DNA from: Raineya sp.
Lineage (GTDB): Bacteria; Bacteroidota; Bacteroidia; Cytophagales; Thermonemataceae
Direction: 5' to 3'
Assembly (NCBI GenBank): GCA_025454915.1
Contig: JALONN010000003.1
Coordinates: 248,001-312,000 of the forward strand
DNA: 64,000 nucleotides
Shown: one piece after another, positions 35,787-44,380 of the stretch
Numbering within the stretch: the first letter of the stretch is position 1
Layout of the letters: each line of letters begins with the position of its first letter
Notes under the pieces: generated by a model
Database searches by the model: none
Told to the model about the DNA's origin: nothing
The model's input: the letters and a program-made list of their open reading frames with translations, nothing else
Program-made: the position numbers and the translations under genes

Positions 35787-36659
35787 ATGAACAAATTAAC
35801 AAAACAAACATGCTTATTGGCAGGGTTAGCATTGAGTATGCTATTTTCTTGCGACAAAAAAAATGAAGTAGTTTTAGAGTATGCTCAATCAGAGCAAGCA
35901 TCTACACAAGAAATTGATTGTAAATATGTAGATGGTAACTGGAGTTCTACGGCAGTTTTGAGTACTACGATTGGTACTACAGCAGAAACCAACTTCATGA
36001 ATACCCAAAACTCTAAAATTGCGGCTGTTTGGGGAAGACCAGCCGTAACATTGAGATTCGTAAAAGACCCTTCAAACCCCAGTTCTACCTTCAATGCTAT
36101 TTCTTATAGCTCTAAGAAGATTTATTATGGAGAGGCTATTTACAATGCTGCAAAAGCCAAAAGTGCTAATAACATTGTAAATGCGATGATTTTAGCTCAC
36201 GAGTTTGGACACCAATTACAATTTACTTACGGTTTGCCTTCTGTGAGAGAAAGTACAGCAAGACCTAATGAGCTTGAAGCAGATGGATATGCAGGTTACT
36301 ATTTAAGAAAACCTACTGGCTGGGGTGCAACTGCTTTCTCTGAAATTGCTGCTGCTTACGATTTTGCTGCTTCTATTGGAGATTATGCTACTACAAACCC
36401 TGGTCACCATGGAACACCTCCACAAAGACGTTCTGCTGTTCGTTTAGGTTTCTTATTGGGTCAGTATAGTTTAACAGCTACCAGTTTTGACTCTAACTTC
36501 TTCTACTATTATCAGGGAGTATTGAATGGTACATATCGCCAAGCAAAACCCGAAGGTTTTAGTGAAGAAATAGATGCTTATATCAGACAACATGCAGATG
36601 AACTTAGAAGAATTGCCAGTGGTGAAATGTCTGATGAAGAATATTATAATTTGAAATAA
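35787..36659 (+). CDS. Zinc metallopeptidase-like lipoprotein
   Basis: A 290-residue lipoprotein with lipobox LFSC at about residues 19-22. The zinc motif HEFGHQLQ is near residue 139, followed by ELEADGYAGYYL, whose glutamate and aspartate match the third ligand of gluzincin-type YpfJ/M48-like peptidases. A conserved-looking HHGTPPQRRSAVRLGF region follows. It should be a periplasmic or outer-membrane-anchored peptidase. It is monocistronic with its own terminator. Confidence 0.85.
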   Translation: MNKLTKQTCLLAGLALSMLFSCDKKNEVVLEYAQSEQASTQEIDCKYVDGNWSSTAVLSTTIGTTAETNFMNTQNSKIAAVWGRPAVTLRFVKDPSNPSSTFNAISYSSKKIYYGEAIYNAAKAKSANNIVNAMILAHEFGHQLQFTYGLPSVRESTARPNELEADGYAGYYLRKPTGWGATAFSEIAAAYDFAASIGDYATTNPGHHGTPPQRRSAVRLGFLLGQYSLTATSFDSNFFYYYQGVLNGTYRQAKPEGFSEEIDAYIRQHADELRRIASGEMSDEEYYNLK

Positions 36660-36695
36660 AACTTCCTTACAACCAAAATTATGATTATGATAACG

Positions 36696-36725
36696 AAAGC
36701 CATTCTAAATTTAGAATGGCTTTTT
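36696..36725 (+). terminator. Terminator after the lipoprotein metallopeptidase gene
   Basis: A perfect palindrome, AAAGCCATTCTAAA with its complement, is followed by a T run. It decides against a start at 36681 for the next gene, because that ATG would precede the terminator. Confidence 0.85.
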
Positions 36726-36752
36726 CTTATATTTGAGAAAAATATTAAATCT

Positions 36753-37112
36753 ATGAACATCAAAGAACATTTCATAAAGGACTCTAAAATTGCTGAAATT
36801 ATTGCAGAATCTATGATTATTGCCACTACAGAAGATGGATTAGATTTATTGGGTAGTTTGTATTTTCAGGGTTTTGATAAAGTCATTATATACCAAAACA
36901 ATATTACACCTGATTTTTTTGATTTAAAAACAGGCATAGCAGGTGAAATATTACAAAAGTTCTCTAATTATCGTGTTCAGTTAGCTATTATTGGCGATTT
37001 TAGCCAATACACTAGTAAAAGCCTTCAAGATTTTATCTTTGAGAGCAATCAACAAGGACATATTACTTTTGAAGAGTCATTGGAAAAGGTTATTCAAAAG
37101 TTTCAAAAATAA
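36753..37112 (+). CDS. DUF4180 domain protein
   Basis: A 119-residue soluble protein. The sequence IIATTEDGLDLLGSLYFQGFDKVIIYQNNITPDFFDL and the later AIIGDF fit the DUF4180 family. The biochemical role is unknown. The start at 36753 (MNIKEHF) lies after the upstream terminator. It is small and monocistronic, and precedes a PadR regulator by a gap. Confidence 0.8.
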   Translation: MNIKEHFIKDSKIAEIIAESMIIATTEDGLDLLGSLYFQGFDKVIIYQNNITPDFFDLKTGIAGEILQKFSNYRVQLAIIGDFSQYTSKSLQDFIFESNQQGHITFEESLEKVIQKFQK

Positions 37113-37171
37113 AACCTTATCAATCAAATATTTAAAGTATAATTTTGCAGAAATTTAATTTTTTGCTTGCA

Positions 37172-37207
37172 ATACATAAGACTTCTATGTATATTTGTCT
37201 TATGTAT
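37172..37207 (+). promoter_or_regulatory. Operator-like inverted repeat at the padR start
   Basis: ATACATAAGAC (37172-37182) and its reverse complement GTCTTATGTAT (37197-37207) are separated by 14 nt. The right arm covers the padR ATG at 37202. This suits autorepression by the PadR dimer. Confidence 0.6.
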
Positions 37208-37546
37208 TCATCAGAACTTATAAAAGGCACATTAAAGACCATTGTTTTGAATTTGCTCAGGGAGCAAGGGAAAATGTATGGCTATGAAATTACACAACGT
37301 GTAAAAGAGCTCAGTAAAGGCAAAATTCAGATCACTGAAGGAGCCTTGTACCCTACTCTTCATGCATTAGAAGATGCTGGAGAGGTCATTACAGAAACTG
37401 AACATATTGGCAAACGTGTTCGCAAATATTATACACTTACCGAACAGGGATTGATTTCTGTTAATCAGCGTGTTAGTGAATTTGCCGATTTTGTCAATAC
37501 CATGAAAATTCTTCTAGACTTAGACCCTAAATTAGGAAATGTATAA
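37202..37546 (+). CDS. PadR family transcriptional regulator
   Basis: A 114-residue winged-helix regulator: ELIKGTLKTIVLNLLREQG, MYGYEITQRV, ITEGALYPTLHALEDAG and KYYTLTEQG are the PadR signatures. The compact length, without a long C-terminal domain, marks the PadR-s2 subgroup. I start at MYSSELIK; upstream in-frame ATGs would read through the operator. It overlaps the next gene by 8 nt, the usual arrangement with a membrane-protein target. Confidence 0.92.
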   Translation: MYSSELIKGTLKTIVLNLLREQGKMYGYEITQRVKELSKGKIQITEGALYPTLHALEDAGEVITETEHIGKRVRKYYTLTEQGLISVNQRVSEFADFVNTMKILLDLDPKLGNV

Positions 37547-38627
37547 AATCAGTAATGAAGAAGTAGATTTTATCCTCAATGATATCAAAGCACAAGGGAT
37601 ACAAATAGAAGATTTGCAATACAATCTTTTAGACCATATTTGCTGTATCATTGAAAATGAAATGCCTGAAAATGAGAATTTTTACAATTTTTATCAAAAG
37701 ATTATCCCTACATTTTTTAATACCAACCTGAAAGAAATCCAAACAGAAACCCGTCAGTTGCTTGATTTTAAATATTATACTATTATTCAGAAACTGCTCA
37801 AGATATCAGGTTTGATAGCTGTTTTGATGATTATTGCGGGTCTTTTTAGTCGAGTTTTGGAGTGGGAACAGGCAAATATAATCATATCGCTGGGAGCTTG
37901 GTTATTTGGGCTGGTGTTTATTCCTCTGATGATTGTTTTGAAGTTTAAAGATGAGGATAGTGTTCAGGATAAGTGGATTTTATCTTTTGGTTTCTTTTTG
38001 GCTCTTCTTGCTTCTGTGGGTATAGGCTTCAAACTAATGCACTTTCCGTATGCAAATGCCCTGATACAGAGTAGCAGTATTTTATTTTTATGCATTTATC
38101 TACCTCTATACTATATTTTGAGAGCTAAAAAGGCAGAGTTAAAGTTCAATACCACTATTCATGCCATTCTGATGATGGTTTTTGGAGGAATGCTCTTTAG
38201 TTTATCTAATTCTAAAGAAAAAGATGTTTTAACCCAAGATATACAAGCCTCTTGTATTCAGTTAGAACAAACCTGTCAGAGTATTCAGCAAACCAATCAA
38301 TATCTGTACAAAAAACTCCAAAATAATCCAGAAATACAGGATTTTCATGAGAAATCTATGTTTTTAATTACCAAAATTATAAAGATTAAAAAGCAGATTA
38401 GAGCTTCATCCAAGCATCCAGTTGCTATTATAGAGGAAAACTCTTTAAACAATGAAATATCAGAATATAATCGTCTTACTTCTGTATTTTTTCCTCAAGA
38501 ACATCAATACAGACTTATGAACCTACCTACTCAGGAAACTAACCAAGTATCTTTTTTACTAAAACTTACACAAATACAATTACAGATTTTATCCAATGAA
38601 AACTATTTATTCAGCTTCTCTAACTAA
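37539..38627 (+). CDS. PadR-associated membrane protein
   Basis: A 362-residue protein. Residues 1-80 form a soluble helical domain (EEVDFILNDIKAQGI, LLDHICCIIENEM) resembling the HAAS/DUF1700-type regions found next to PadR genes. About five membrane segments follow (90-230) and then a soluble helical C-terminus. It is translationally coupled to padR. Function unknown; by analogy it may be a membrane stress or envelope component under PadR control. Confidence 0.75.
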   Translation: MYKISNEEVDFILNDIKAQGIQIEDLQYNLLDHICCIIENEMPENENFYNFYQKIIPTFFNTNLKEIQTETRQLLDFKYYTIIQKLLKISGLIAVLMIIAGLFSRVLEWEQANIIISLGAWLFGLVFIPLMIVLKFKDEDSVQDKWILSFGFFLALLASVGIGFKLMHFPYANALIQSSSILFLCIYLPLYYILRAKKAELKFNTTIHAILMMVFGGMLFSLSNSKEKDVLTQDIQASCIQLEQTCQSIQQTNQYLYKKLQNNPEIQDFHEKSMFLITKIIKIKKQIRASSKHPVAIIEENSLNNEISEYNRLTSVFFPQEHQYRLMNLPTQETNQVSFLLKLTQIQLQILSNENYLFSFSN

Positions 38628-38640
38628 ATCAAAAACTTTT

Positions 38641-39540
38641 ATGAAAAAAAGATCTTTGTATTATACAATGCTCTTTATTACATGGATTATGTATGCATGT
38701 CATGATGAACCGATGACCGTGAAAGAGCTAAAACAGTATGCAGCCACAGAAATATACACGGATGATACTATTTTAAGTAAAATTCAGACTAAAAAAGCGA
38801 TGATTGTACTCGCCCACGACGATGATATGTGTGCTTTAGCTGGTACTGCATCTCTTCTTAATAAAAAAGGTTGGGAAATTGCAGTCATAAGTCTTTCCAA
38901 AACTCCTGAACGTAATAATGCTCAAATCGAGGCTTGTCGTAATATTTTAGACACAGTTATGTTTGTAAACCTGACAAAACAGCAAATCAGAAATGACCGT
39001 GAAGAGCAGAGAAAAGGTTATTATGCCATACCCAAAGACAGTTTCAATATTATTTTTAATAAAAATATCATTATAAAAGAATATGAAAAACAAATCAATC
39101 AATTCAACCCAACTATAATTTTCACTCTTGACAATGAAATGGGAGGCTATGGACATGCAGAACATGTACTCATAAGTCAGTTAGTGGTAGATTTAAAAAA
39201 AGAAAATCGCATTCATCCGATGTATATTTATCAAAGTGTTTATACCAATCATATGGAAAATTCTATCATGAAACGACATGCTGAAAGAATGAAAAGTTGG
39301 GGATTCCCTGGTGATGAATGGGAATATGCAAAAAAAGTATATCATACTCAAGACGGTATGCCTGAACCTGATGTTCAAGTAAATATTGTAAGTGAAGCAA
39401 AATTAAAAATGGACTATTTACGTTCTTACAATGAAAGAGAAAGAAAAACTATAGGTTTTTTCGTACCTGCTTTTGAGCAATTTTCTGCCGAAGAGTATTT
39501 TAGCATTTTTAACAGAGAGTTTTTCAGGGTTATTCAATAG
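38641..39540 (+). CDS. PIG-L family deacetylase lipoprotein
   Basis: A 299-residue protein with an N-terminal lipoprotein signal (lipobox MYAC). The metal-binding motif AHDDD (in IVLAHDDDMCALAGT) and the later GGYGHAEH motif define the PIG-L/LmbE zinc deacetylases that remove acetyl groups from N-acetylglucosamine-type substrates. I start at 38641 (MKKRSLYY); a start at 38596 would overlap the previous gene and add a poor signal. It ends convergently and overlaps the MarR gene by 11 nt. Confidence 0.88.
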   Translation: MKKRSLYYTMLFITWIMYACHDEPMTVKELKQYAATEIYTDDTILSKIQTKKAMIVLAHDDDMCALAGTASLLNKKGWEIAVISLSKTPERNNAQIEACRNILDTVMFVNLTKQQIRNDREEQRKGYYAIPKDSFNIIFNKNIIIKEYEKQINQFNPTIIFTLDNEMGGYGHAEHVLISQLVVDLKKENRIHPMYIYQSVYTNHMENSIMKRHAERMKSWGFPGDEWEYAKKVYHTQDGMPEPDVQVNIVSEAKLKMDYLRSYNERERKTIGFFVPAFEQFSAEEYFSIFNREFFRVIQ

Positions 39541-40135
39541 CCTGATGTTCAGGGCAATCAATTCTAAGGGCTTCTTGGGTTAGCTCCTGCCCTAAAAGTT
39601 TGCAAAAATGTTTGTTATCTTCTTCCTGGTAATTTTGGCAATTCAAACACATTCGTTGTAAACTGATAATATTTGCCTGTTGTAAAGACTGTATCATCAC
39701 CACCAAACTATTCCATAAATCTTTTTTGTGAGCCTCTGAAAGTGTATTCAGAGGCTTTTTAAGTGTATTGGCAAACAATGATAATTTTTGGCTTGTAGTC
39801 TTGCCTTCCTGAGTCAGTCTGATAGAATAACTTCGTGTATCTTGCTCATCTACAATTTTTTCTATCAGATTTTTCTGTAAAAGCACCTTGATAGAATCGC
39901 TGATAGTGGCTTTGGTAAGACTGAATTCCTCAGCTAGATAACTTACCTTACAAAGTTTTTCTGCATGAAAATTAATAAAAATAAGGATTTGAATTTGAAT
40001 AGGGCTTAATCCAAACTCTTTACTTTCATTCCAAAGTAAAACCCTGAAAGCCTCTGAGATGCGTTCTAAAGCTACTATAATTTTGCTTTCCAGCTCTTTT
40101 TCTTGAGTTTCGGGTAAAAAAACTGACTTTTCCAT
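39530..40135 (-). CDS. MarR family regulator with C-terminal cysteine cluster
   Basis: A 201-residue protein. Residues 20-150 form a MarR winged helix (LSPIQIQILIFI, FSLTKATISDSIKVLLQKNLI, DEQDTRSYSIRLTQEG). The extra C-terminal 40 residues carry C163, C166, C178 and C194 (C-x2-C-x11-C-x15-C), suggesting a zinc or iron-sulfur site and a redox- or metal-sensing role. The ATG at 40135 overlaps the stop of the upstream gene as TAATG; a TTG six bases earlier is rejected. It probably binds the two TTAGGAATCCTAA sites upstream. Confidence 0.88.
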   Translation of the reverse strand: MEKSVFLPETQEKELESKIIVALERISEAFRVLLWNESKEFGLSPIQIQILIFINFHAEKLCKVSYLAEEFSLTKATISDSIKVLLQKNLIEKIVDEQDTRSYSIRLTQEGKTTSQKLSLFANTLKKPLNTLSEAHKKDLWNSLVVMIQSLQQANIISLQRMCLNCQNYQEEDNKHFCKLLGQELTQEALRIDCPEHQAIE

Positions 40136-40794
40136 TAGCAATCACAACTAAAATCTCCTATTTCTTTGCCTGTAGGCAACTTTTCATCATTTACTGAAAC
40201 AATTCTATCCAAGCGAATTGTTTCGCCTGTGGCAAGTTGCATAAATTCTTCCTTATTTTTTGTAAAAACGTCTTTTATCACAGCATTGGTGGTTATAAAT
40301 TCTCGTATTTCTGTGAAATACTGAATTTTACAATACTCTTTTTGGGTTGCCTTTGCAAGCAGCATATCATGATAATTACAGCTAATAGGTGTATATGCTT
40401 TTTTAGCATCTGCCAAAAGGTTCCACAACCCTTCTAAAGACTTTTCTTTAAAATTTGCAAAACGGTAGGCTTCATAATGCCCTCTCAGATGCAAAATCAA
40501 ATCTCTACGACTGGGACTTTTAGGCAAATTTTGAGGTATCTCCTCCATTTCAATAATATGAAAACCCTGTTTTGTAATATCAGCAAGTATATTTTCGGTA
40601 GGCTCTTCAATATGGCAAAACTGACATTCCTGCATGTTAAGCTCTACATCAGTCTCATTTTTAAAGCTTAAATATTGTTTTCCAAAAGCATAAATAGCTT
40701 CTGTATCCTTTAGTTCTTCAGGTACTACAATATCAAAATGCAGCACATTTCCGTCTTTTTTCTTTACATAAGTATCCCAAACTGCAACTTTCAT
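40135..40794 (-). CDS. DUF2024 domain protein with extra C-terminal domain
   Basis: A 219-residue protein. Residues 1-80 match DUF2024 (MKVAVWDTYVKKKDGNVLHF, AIYAFGKQYLSF, CQFCHIEEP). The remaining 140 residues are a second, unrecognised domain ending in FSCDC. I start at 40794: a TAAATTTG -7 box lies at 40815-40822, so an ATG at 40827 would be upstream of transcription. It is the first gene of an operon with the cysteine-rich MarR regulator. Confidence 0.85.
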   Translation of the reverse strand: MKVAVWDTYVKKKDGNVLHFDIVVPEELKDTEAIYAFGKQYLSFKNETDVELNMQECQFCHIEEPTENILADITKQGFHIIEMEEIPQNLPKSPSRRDLILHLRGHYEAYRFANFKEKSLEGLWNLLADAKKAYTPISCNYHDMLLAKATQKEYCKIQYFTEIREFITTNAVIKDVFTKNKEEFMQLATGETIRLDRIVSVNDEKLPTGKEIGDFSCDC

Positions 40795-40814
40795 AATTTT
40801 TTTGTTTTGTGTTA

Positions 40815-40859
40815 CAAATTTACGCATAAAAATTAGGAATCCTAACTTTTATGCGTAAA
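40815..40859 (-). promoter_or_regulatory. Promoter and nested palindromic operator for DUF2024-marR
   Basis: The minus strand has TAAATTTG (40815-40822) as -7 box. The 13-nt palindrome TTAGGAATCCTAA (40833-40845) sits just upstream, where a repressor would block polymerase. It is embedded in a larger palindrome whose 13-nt arms are TTTACGCATAAAA (40819-40831) and its complement (40847-40859). Confidence 0.7.
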
Positions 40860-40864
40860 AAATT

Positions 40865-41098
40865 TTAACCTTTTACATCAGCTAAAGAAGCTCCATAATT
40901 GATGTGCAAGACATTTCCTGTGGGTGTAAGCAAGGCAGGAACAGACTTTACCCCTTTGTTTTCTGCCTCAGAGATACGATTTTTGCTTTCACCCAAATGT
41001 ACAATCTCAACATTATCTTTTCCGATAAGTGTAATAATTTCCTGCTCTGCACTCACACATACAGGACAACCTGCATGATAAAACACTGATTTTGCCAT
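40865..41098 (-). CDS. Small thioredoxin-like protein
   Basis: A 77-residue protein: MAKSVFYHAGCPVC has a C11-x2-C14 redox pair, and KSVPALLTPTGNVLHINYG supplies the cis-proline region (VP) of the thioredoxin fold. It is shorter than classical thioredoxin and closer to glutaredoxin-like mini-thioredoxins. The start at 41098 is fixed by the -7 box at 41139-41146; the longer frame would begin upstream of it. It shares the TTAGGAATCCTAA operator with the DUF2024-marR operon. Confidence 0.85.
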   Translation of the reverse strand: MAKSVFYHAGCPVCVSAEQEIITLIGKDNVEIVHLGESKNRISEAENKGVKSVPALLTPTGNVLHINYGASLADVKG

Positions 41099-41138
41099 AA
41101 TTTTAAAAATTTTAAAGTAATAGGCTATATTGCCGATA

Positions 41139-41160
41139 CAAATATAGTTAGGAATCCTAA
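41139..41160 (-). promoter_or_regulatory. Promoter and operator of the thioredoxin-like gene
   Basis: TATATTTG on the minus strand (41139-41146) is a perfect -7 box, and TTAGGAATCCTAA (41148-41160) abuts it upstream. The same 13-mer occurs at 40833-40845. Confidence 0.7.
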
Positions 41161-41193
41161 ATAAAAAAACAATTAAGTAAATTTTTAATAAAA

Positions 41194-41221
41194 AATCTCT
41201 TATCTTTTCAGATAAGAGATT
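41194..41221 (-). terminator. Terminator after the AlkB-like gene
   Basis: An 11-bp stem AATCTCTTATC with a 6-nt loop is followed by a T run on the minus strand, six bases after the stop codon. Confidence 0.85.
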
Positions 41222-41226
41222 CATAA

Positions 41227-42318
41227 CTAAGCACTTTCAGCCAAATATACTTCATTTTCCCATGCTTCTAGGCGTTTGTTCATAATGGCAAACCATAAAG
41301 GTGGTACAAGAGCCGTGAGTATCATGGTTGGATAGCCTGCAGGCAGTTGGGGACTTTCTTCAAAATGCCTCAAAATCTGATATCTACGATTTGCAAATGC
41401 ATGATGGTCTGAGTGGCGTTGAAGCTGAAATAAGAAAAAATTACTGATTAAATGACTCGCATTCCAAGAATGTAAATGCTCTACTCTTTGGTATTTACCT
41501 GAAGGCAAGAGTTTTCTTGTAATTCCATAATGCTCTATATAATTTACAGCCTCCAGTAGCGAAAAACCTAAAATACTTTGTACAAAGAAAAATACAGGCA
41601 CTTGCCAAACAAACACACCTTGCAAATAACTGATTATAAACGTAATAACTCCAATCAACAAAATTGGTTGAAAAATACAAGCCCACATTTCATTAGAAAA
41701 ATGCCAAATACTTAAATTTTGTTTTTGAAGACGGCGTTTCTCCAAATCCCAAGCACTACGAATACTTCCTGCCACTGTTTGCCACCAAAAAGCATAAAAA
41801 GTCTGATTTTTCCTGCTTGTTGCAGGGTCTAGTGGTGTTGCCACATTTACATGGTGTCCTCTGTTGTGTTCTATATAAAAATGTCTGTAACAGACTGTTG
41901 CAAGAATTACTTTGGCTAAAAACTGCTCTAACTTGGTATTTTTATGTCCTAATTCGTGAGCAACCGTAATTCCTACCCCTCCAGTAACTGTCATAGTGCT
42001 GAGTACAAAGCCTATCAGTTCATAAGTTTCCATTTTTTGAAGGGAAACTACATAACAAGCCCAGATAACAAGCCCAACCTGTAAAAATGCCCATGAGAAG
42101 GTTACAAATTTGTAAAATTTTTCATCAGAAAGGCTTTTTTCCTGCTCTTTTTCAGGGTTTTGAGTGTCTACTCCTACCCAAGCATCCAAAACAGGTATGA
42201 GTCCGAAGGCAAAAATAAGCGTGGCATAATTCCAAATACCCCCTCCATAATACCCTACAACCCAAAGTGCAGGTAAAATAAAAGGCATCAGATAACCTAA
42301 TTTCTTAACAGATTTCAT
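41227..42318 (-). CDS. AlkB-type alkane/fatty acid hydroxylase
   Basis: A 363-residue membrane di-iron monooxygenase. The histidine motifs are HELGHK, EHNRGHH and LQRHSDHHA, and the AlkB signature NYIEHYGI lies before the last box. Six hydrophobic segments precede and interleave with these. It would hydroxylate terminal carbons of alkanes or acyl chains with rubredoxin as donor. The adjacent redox-themed MarR group may be functionally related, but alkB has its own promoter. Confidence 0.92.
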   Translation of the reverse strand: MKSVKKLGYLMPFILPALWVVGYYGGGIWNYATLIFAFGLIPVLDAWVGVDTQNPEKEQEKSLSDEKFYKFVTFSWAFLQVGLVIWACYVVSLQKMETYELIGFVLSTMTVTGGVGITVAHELGHKNTKLEQFLAKVILATVCYRHFYIEHNRGHHVNVATPLDPATSRKNQTFYAFWWQTVAGSIRSAWDLEKRRLQKQNLSIWHFSNEMWACIFQPILLIGVITFIISYLQGVFVWQVPVFFFVQSILGFSLLEAVNYIEHYGITRKLLPSGKYQRVEHLHSWNASHLISNFFLFQLQRHSDHHAFANRRYQILRHFEESPQLPAGYPTMILTALVPPLWFAIMNKRLEAWENEVYLAESA

Positions 42319-42337
42319 AAGCTAATGATTTGATATA

Positions 42338-42372
42338 CAAAGGTAGATATAAAAAACTAAACTGCAAGTTTA
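42338..42372 (-). promoter_or_regulatory. AlkB-like gene promoter and inverted repeat
   Basis: TACCTTTG on the minus strand (42338-42345) matches TAnnTTTG, 20 nt before the ATG. TAAACT (42358-42363) and AGTTTA (42367-42372) form an inverted repeat just upstream, different from the TTAGGAATCCTAA site. Confidence 0.5.
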
Positions 42373-42466
42373 ATTTTTTATTTTTTTAGAACATTCATAA
42401 AAAAACCGAAAATATGCTTGTTTGTGCTATTTTTTTTGGAAATTCGCAGGCAAAAATTACCCAGTT

Positions 42467-43483
42467 ATGTTAAAAAATGATTTATTGATAAGAGCAGCCA
42501 AAGGCGAACAAGTAGAAAGAGTTCCTGTTTGGCTGATGCGACAAGCAGGCAGAATTTTACCTGAATACAGAGCTGTCCGTGAAAAATTCCCTAATTTTGT
42601 TGAATTCGTAAAAAACCCTTCAGCAGCAGCCGAAGTAACCATACAACCTGTTGATATTCTAGGTGTAGATGCAGCTATTATCTTTTCTGATATTTTGGTA
42701 ATACCTGAGGCAATGGGTTTACCTTACGAAATGGTAGAAAAACGTGGTCCGTATTTTCCAAGAACCATTGAAAGCATTGAAGATGTAGAACGCTTGCGTA
42801 TTGCAAGCCCCGAAGACGATTTGAGTTATGTAACAGATGCTATTAAGCTTACCAAACAAGGTTTGGCAGGTAGAGTGCCACTGATTGGTTTTGCAGGAGC
42901 TCCCTTCACCATTTTCTGTTATATGACAGAAGGAAGTGGCTCAAAAACCTTCTCTAAGGCAAAAAAAATGCTTTATACCCACCCTATTTTATCACATCAG
43001 TTGCTTGATAAAATTACAGAAAGTACCATTGCATACTTAAAAGCTCAAATAAAAGCAGGTGCTGATTTGGTACAAGTATTCGATTCTTGGGCTGGTATTT
43101 TATCACCTGAGCAATACACGGAATTTTCTTTAAAATACATTCAAAAAATTTGTACTGCCATTACAGAAGTGCCTGTCACTGTTTTTGCAAAAGGTGCATT
43201 TTTTGCAAGAGCCCAAATGAATAATCTGGACTGTAATGTAGTGGGTTTAGACTGGAATATGCCTATTGCAGAAAGCAGAAACCTGATTCCAAACAAAACC
43301 CTGCAAGGAAACTTAGACCCTTGTGCTTTGTATGGAAGTATTTTGGAGGTAGAGAAAGAAACAAAAACTATGCTACAAGCTTTTGGAAAACAACGTTATA
43401 TTGCTAATTTGGGACATGGACTGTATCCAGATATTGACCCTGAGAAAGTAAAATGTTTCGTGGAAACGGTAAAAGCATTTTAA
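42467..43483 (+). CDS. hemE: Uroporphyrinogen decarboxylase
   Basis: Haem biosynthesis enzyme (EC 4.1.1.37) that decarboxylates the four acetate side chains of uroporphyrinogen III. The 338 residues have the signatures [16 protein letters not shown] near residue 18, [31 protein letters not shown] and [10 protein letters not shown] start at [10 protein letters not shown] (42467); the ATG at 42422 would add an unlikely hydrophobic extension. It is a single gene, divergent from the hydroxylase. Confidence 0.96.
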   Translation: MLKNDLLIRAAKGEQVERVPVWLMRQAGRILPEYRAVREKFPNFVEFVKNPSAAAEVTIQPVDILGVDAAIIFSDILVIPEAMGLPYEMVEKRGPYFPRTIESIEDVERLRIASPEDDLSYVTDAIKLTKQGLAGRVPLIGFAGAPFTIFCYMTEGSGSKTFSKAKKMLYTHPILSHQLLDKITESTIAYLKAQIKAGADLVQVFDSWAGILSPEQYTEFSLKYIQKICTAITEVPVTVFAKGAFFARAQMNNLDCNVVGLDWNMPIAESRNLIPNKTLQGNLDPCALYGSILEVEKETKTMLQAFGKQRYIANLGHGLYPDIDPEKVKCFVETVKAF

Positions 43484-43637
43484 GTTTAAGAATCAAGACA
43501 TGAGACATAAGAAATCAGGCTAAAAAATGTTGTTTTGATAAATACAAGCTAGTAATTAACAAATATTTAGTATTCATCATTTAGAATTACATTGTCTTGT
43601 TTTTCAAATCTCATATCTTAATTTCTAAAAAAATATT

Positions 43638-44357
43638 ATGAATGACGAATTATACACACGTATTTTTGAAGACTTAGGAGGTGAATTTATCACTTCAGCC
43701 TTTGAATTACACAAAAAATTAAACATCACAAAGGCTTTTTTGTTTGATTGGGATGGAGTGTTTAATGCTGGGGTAAAAGGTCATGGGCAGACAAGTCTAT
43801 ATTCAGAAGTGGATTCAATGGGCATCAATATGCTCAGGTTTGCTTACTGGCTCAAAAACAAGCAGATGCCCTTAACGGCTATCATTACTGGCGAAAACAA
43901 TCTTTCGGCTTTTCAACTTGCCCAGAGAGAGCACTTTGATGCTGTTTATTTTCATTTTAATCATAAAATTGAAGCTCTGAATCATCTTAAGAAAAGCCAT
44001 ACCATTGAAAATGAACAAGTTTTGTTTTGTTTTGATGATATTCTTGATGTTTCTTTGGCTCAGACTGTTGGAGCTAGATTTTTAGTGAAAAGAAAATCTA
44101 ACCCTTTGTTTTTAAATTATGCAAAAAAACACCTAATTTGCGACTATATTACAGGCTCTGAGAGTGGACAACACGCTGTCAGAGAAATCTGCGAATTGGT
44201 TCTGGGAATAGAAGATTTATATGATGATACTATTTCGAAGAGAGTAGCTTATAGTAATGAGTATCAGACATATTTGAAAGAACGCAACCAAATAGAAACG
44301 TTATTCTTTACTAAAAAAGACAACGACATTGTACAAGTTAATATATCAGGTAGTTAA
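43638..44357 (+). CDS. HAD-family phosphatase (KdsC-like)
   Basis: A 239-residue protein with the HAD motif I as FLFDWDGVFNAG, motif II in AIITGENN, and motif IV in FCFDDILDVSLA. The compact core without a cap domain resembles KDO-8-phosphate phosphatase. The final 60 residues are an extra C-terminal segment. It lies 23 nt before murD, so it may be cotranscribed and serve envelope sugar metabolism. The exact substrate is not assigned. Confidence 0.82.
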   Translation: MNDELYTRIFEDLGGEFITSAFELHKKLNITKAFLFDWDGVFNAGVKGHGQTSLYSEVDSMGINMLRFAYWLKNKQMPLTAIITGENNLSAFQLAQREHFDAVYFHFNHKIEALNHLKKSHTIENEQVLFCFDDILDVSLAQTVGARFLVKRKSNPLFLNYAKKHLICDYITGSESGQHAVREICELVLGIEDLYDDTISKRVAYSNEYQTYLKERNQIETLFFTKKDNDIVQVNISGS

Positions 44358-44380
44358 ACAGACTTTTATTTAATTTTTCT

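Noticed and set aside
40795..40827. Start of the DUF2024 gene at 40827
   Set aside because: That ATG lies upstream of the -7 box and inside the operator palindrome; 40794 matches the family N-terminus.
43484..43637. Degenerate mobile element remnant between hemE and the HAD phosphatase
   Set aside because: There are loose partial inverted similarities (AAGACATGAGA against TCTCATATCTT), but nothing beyond low-complexity sequence.
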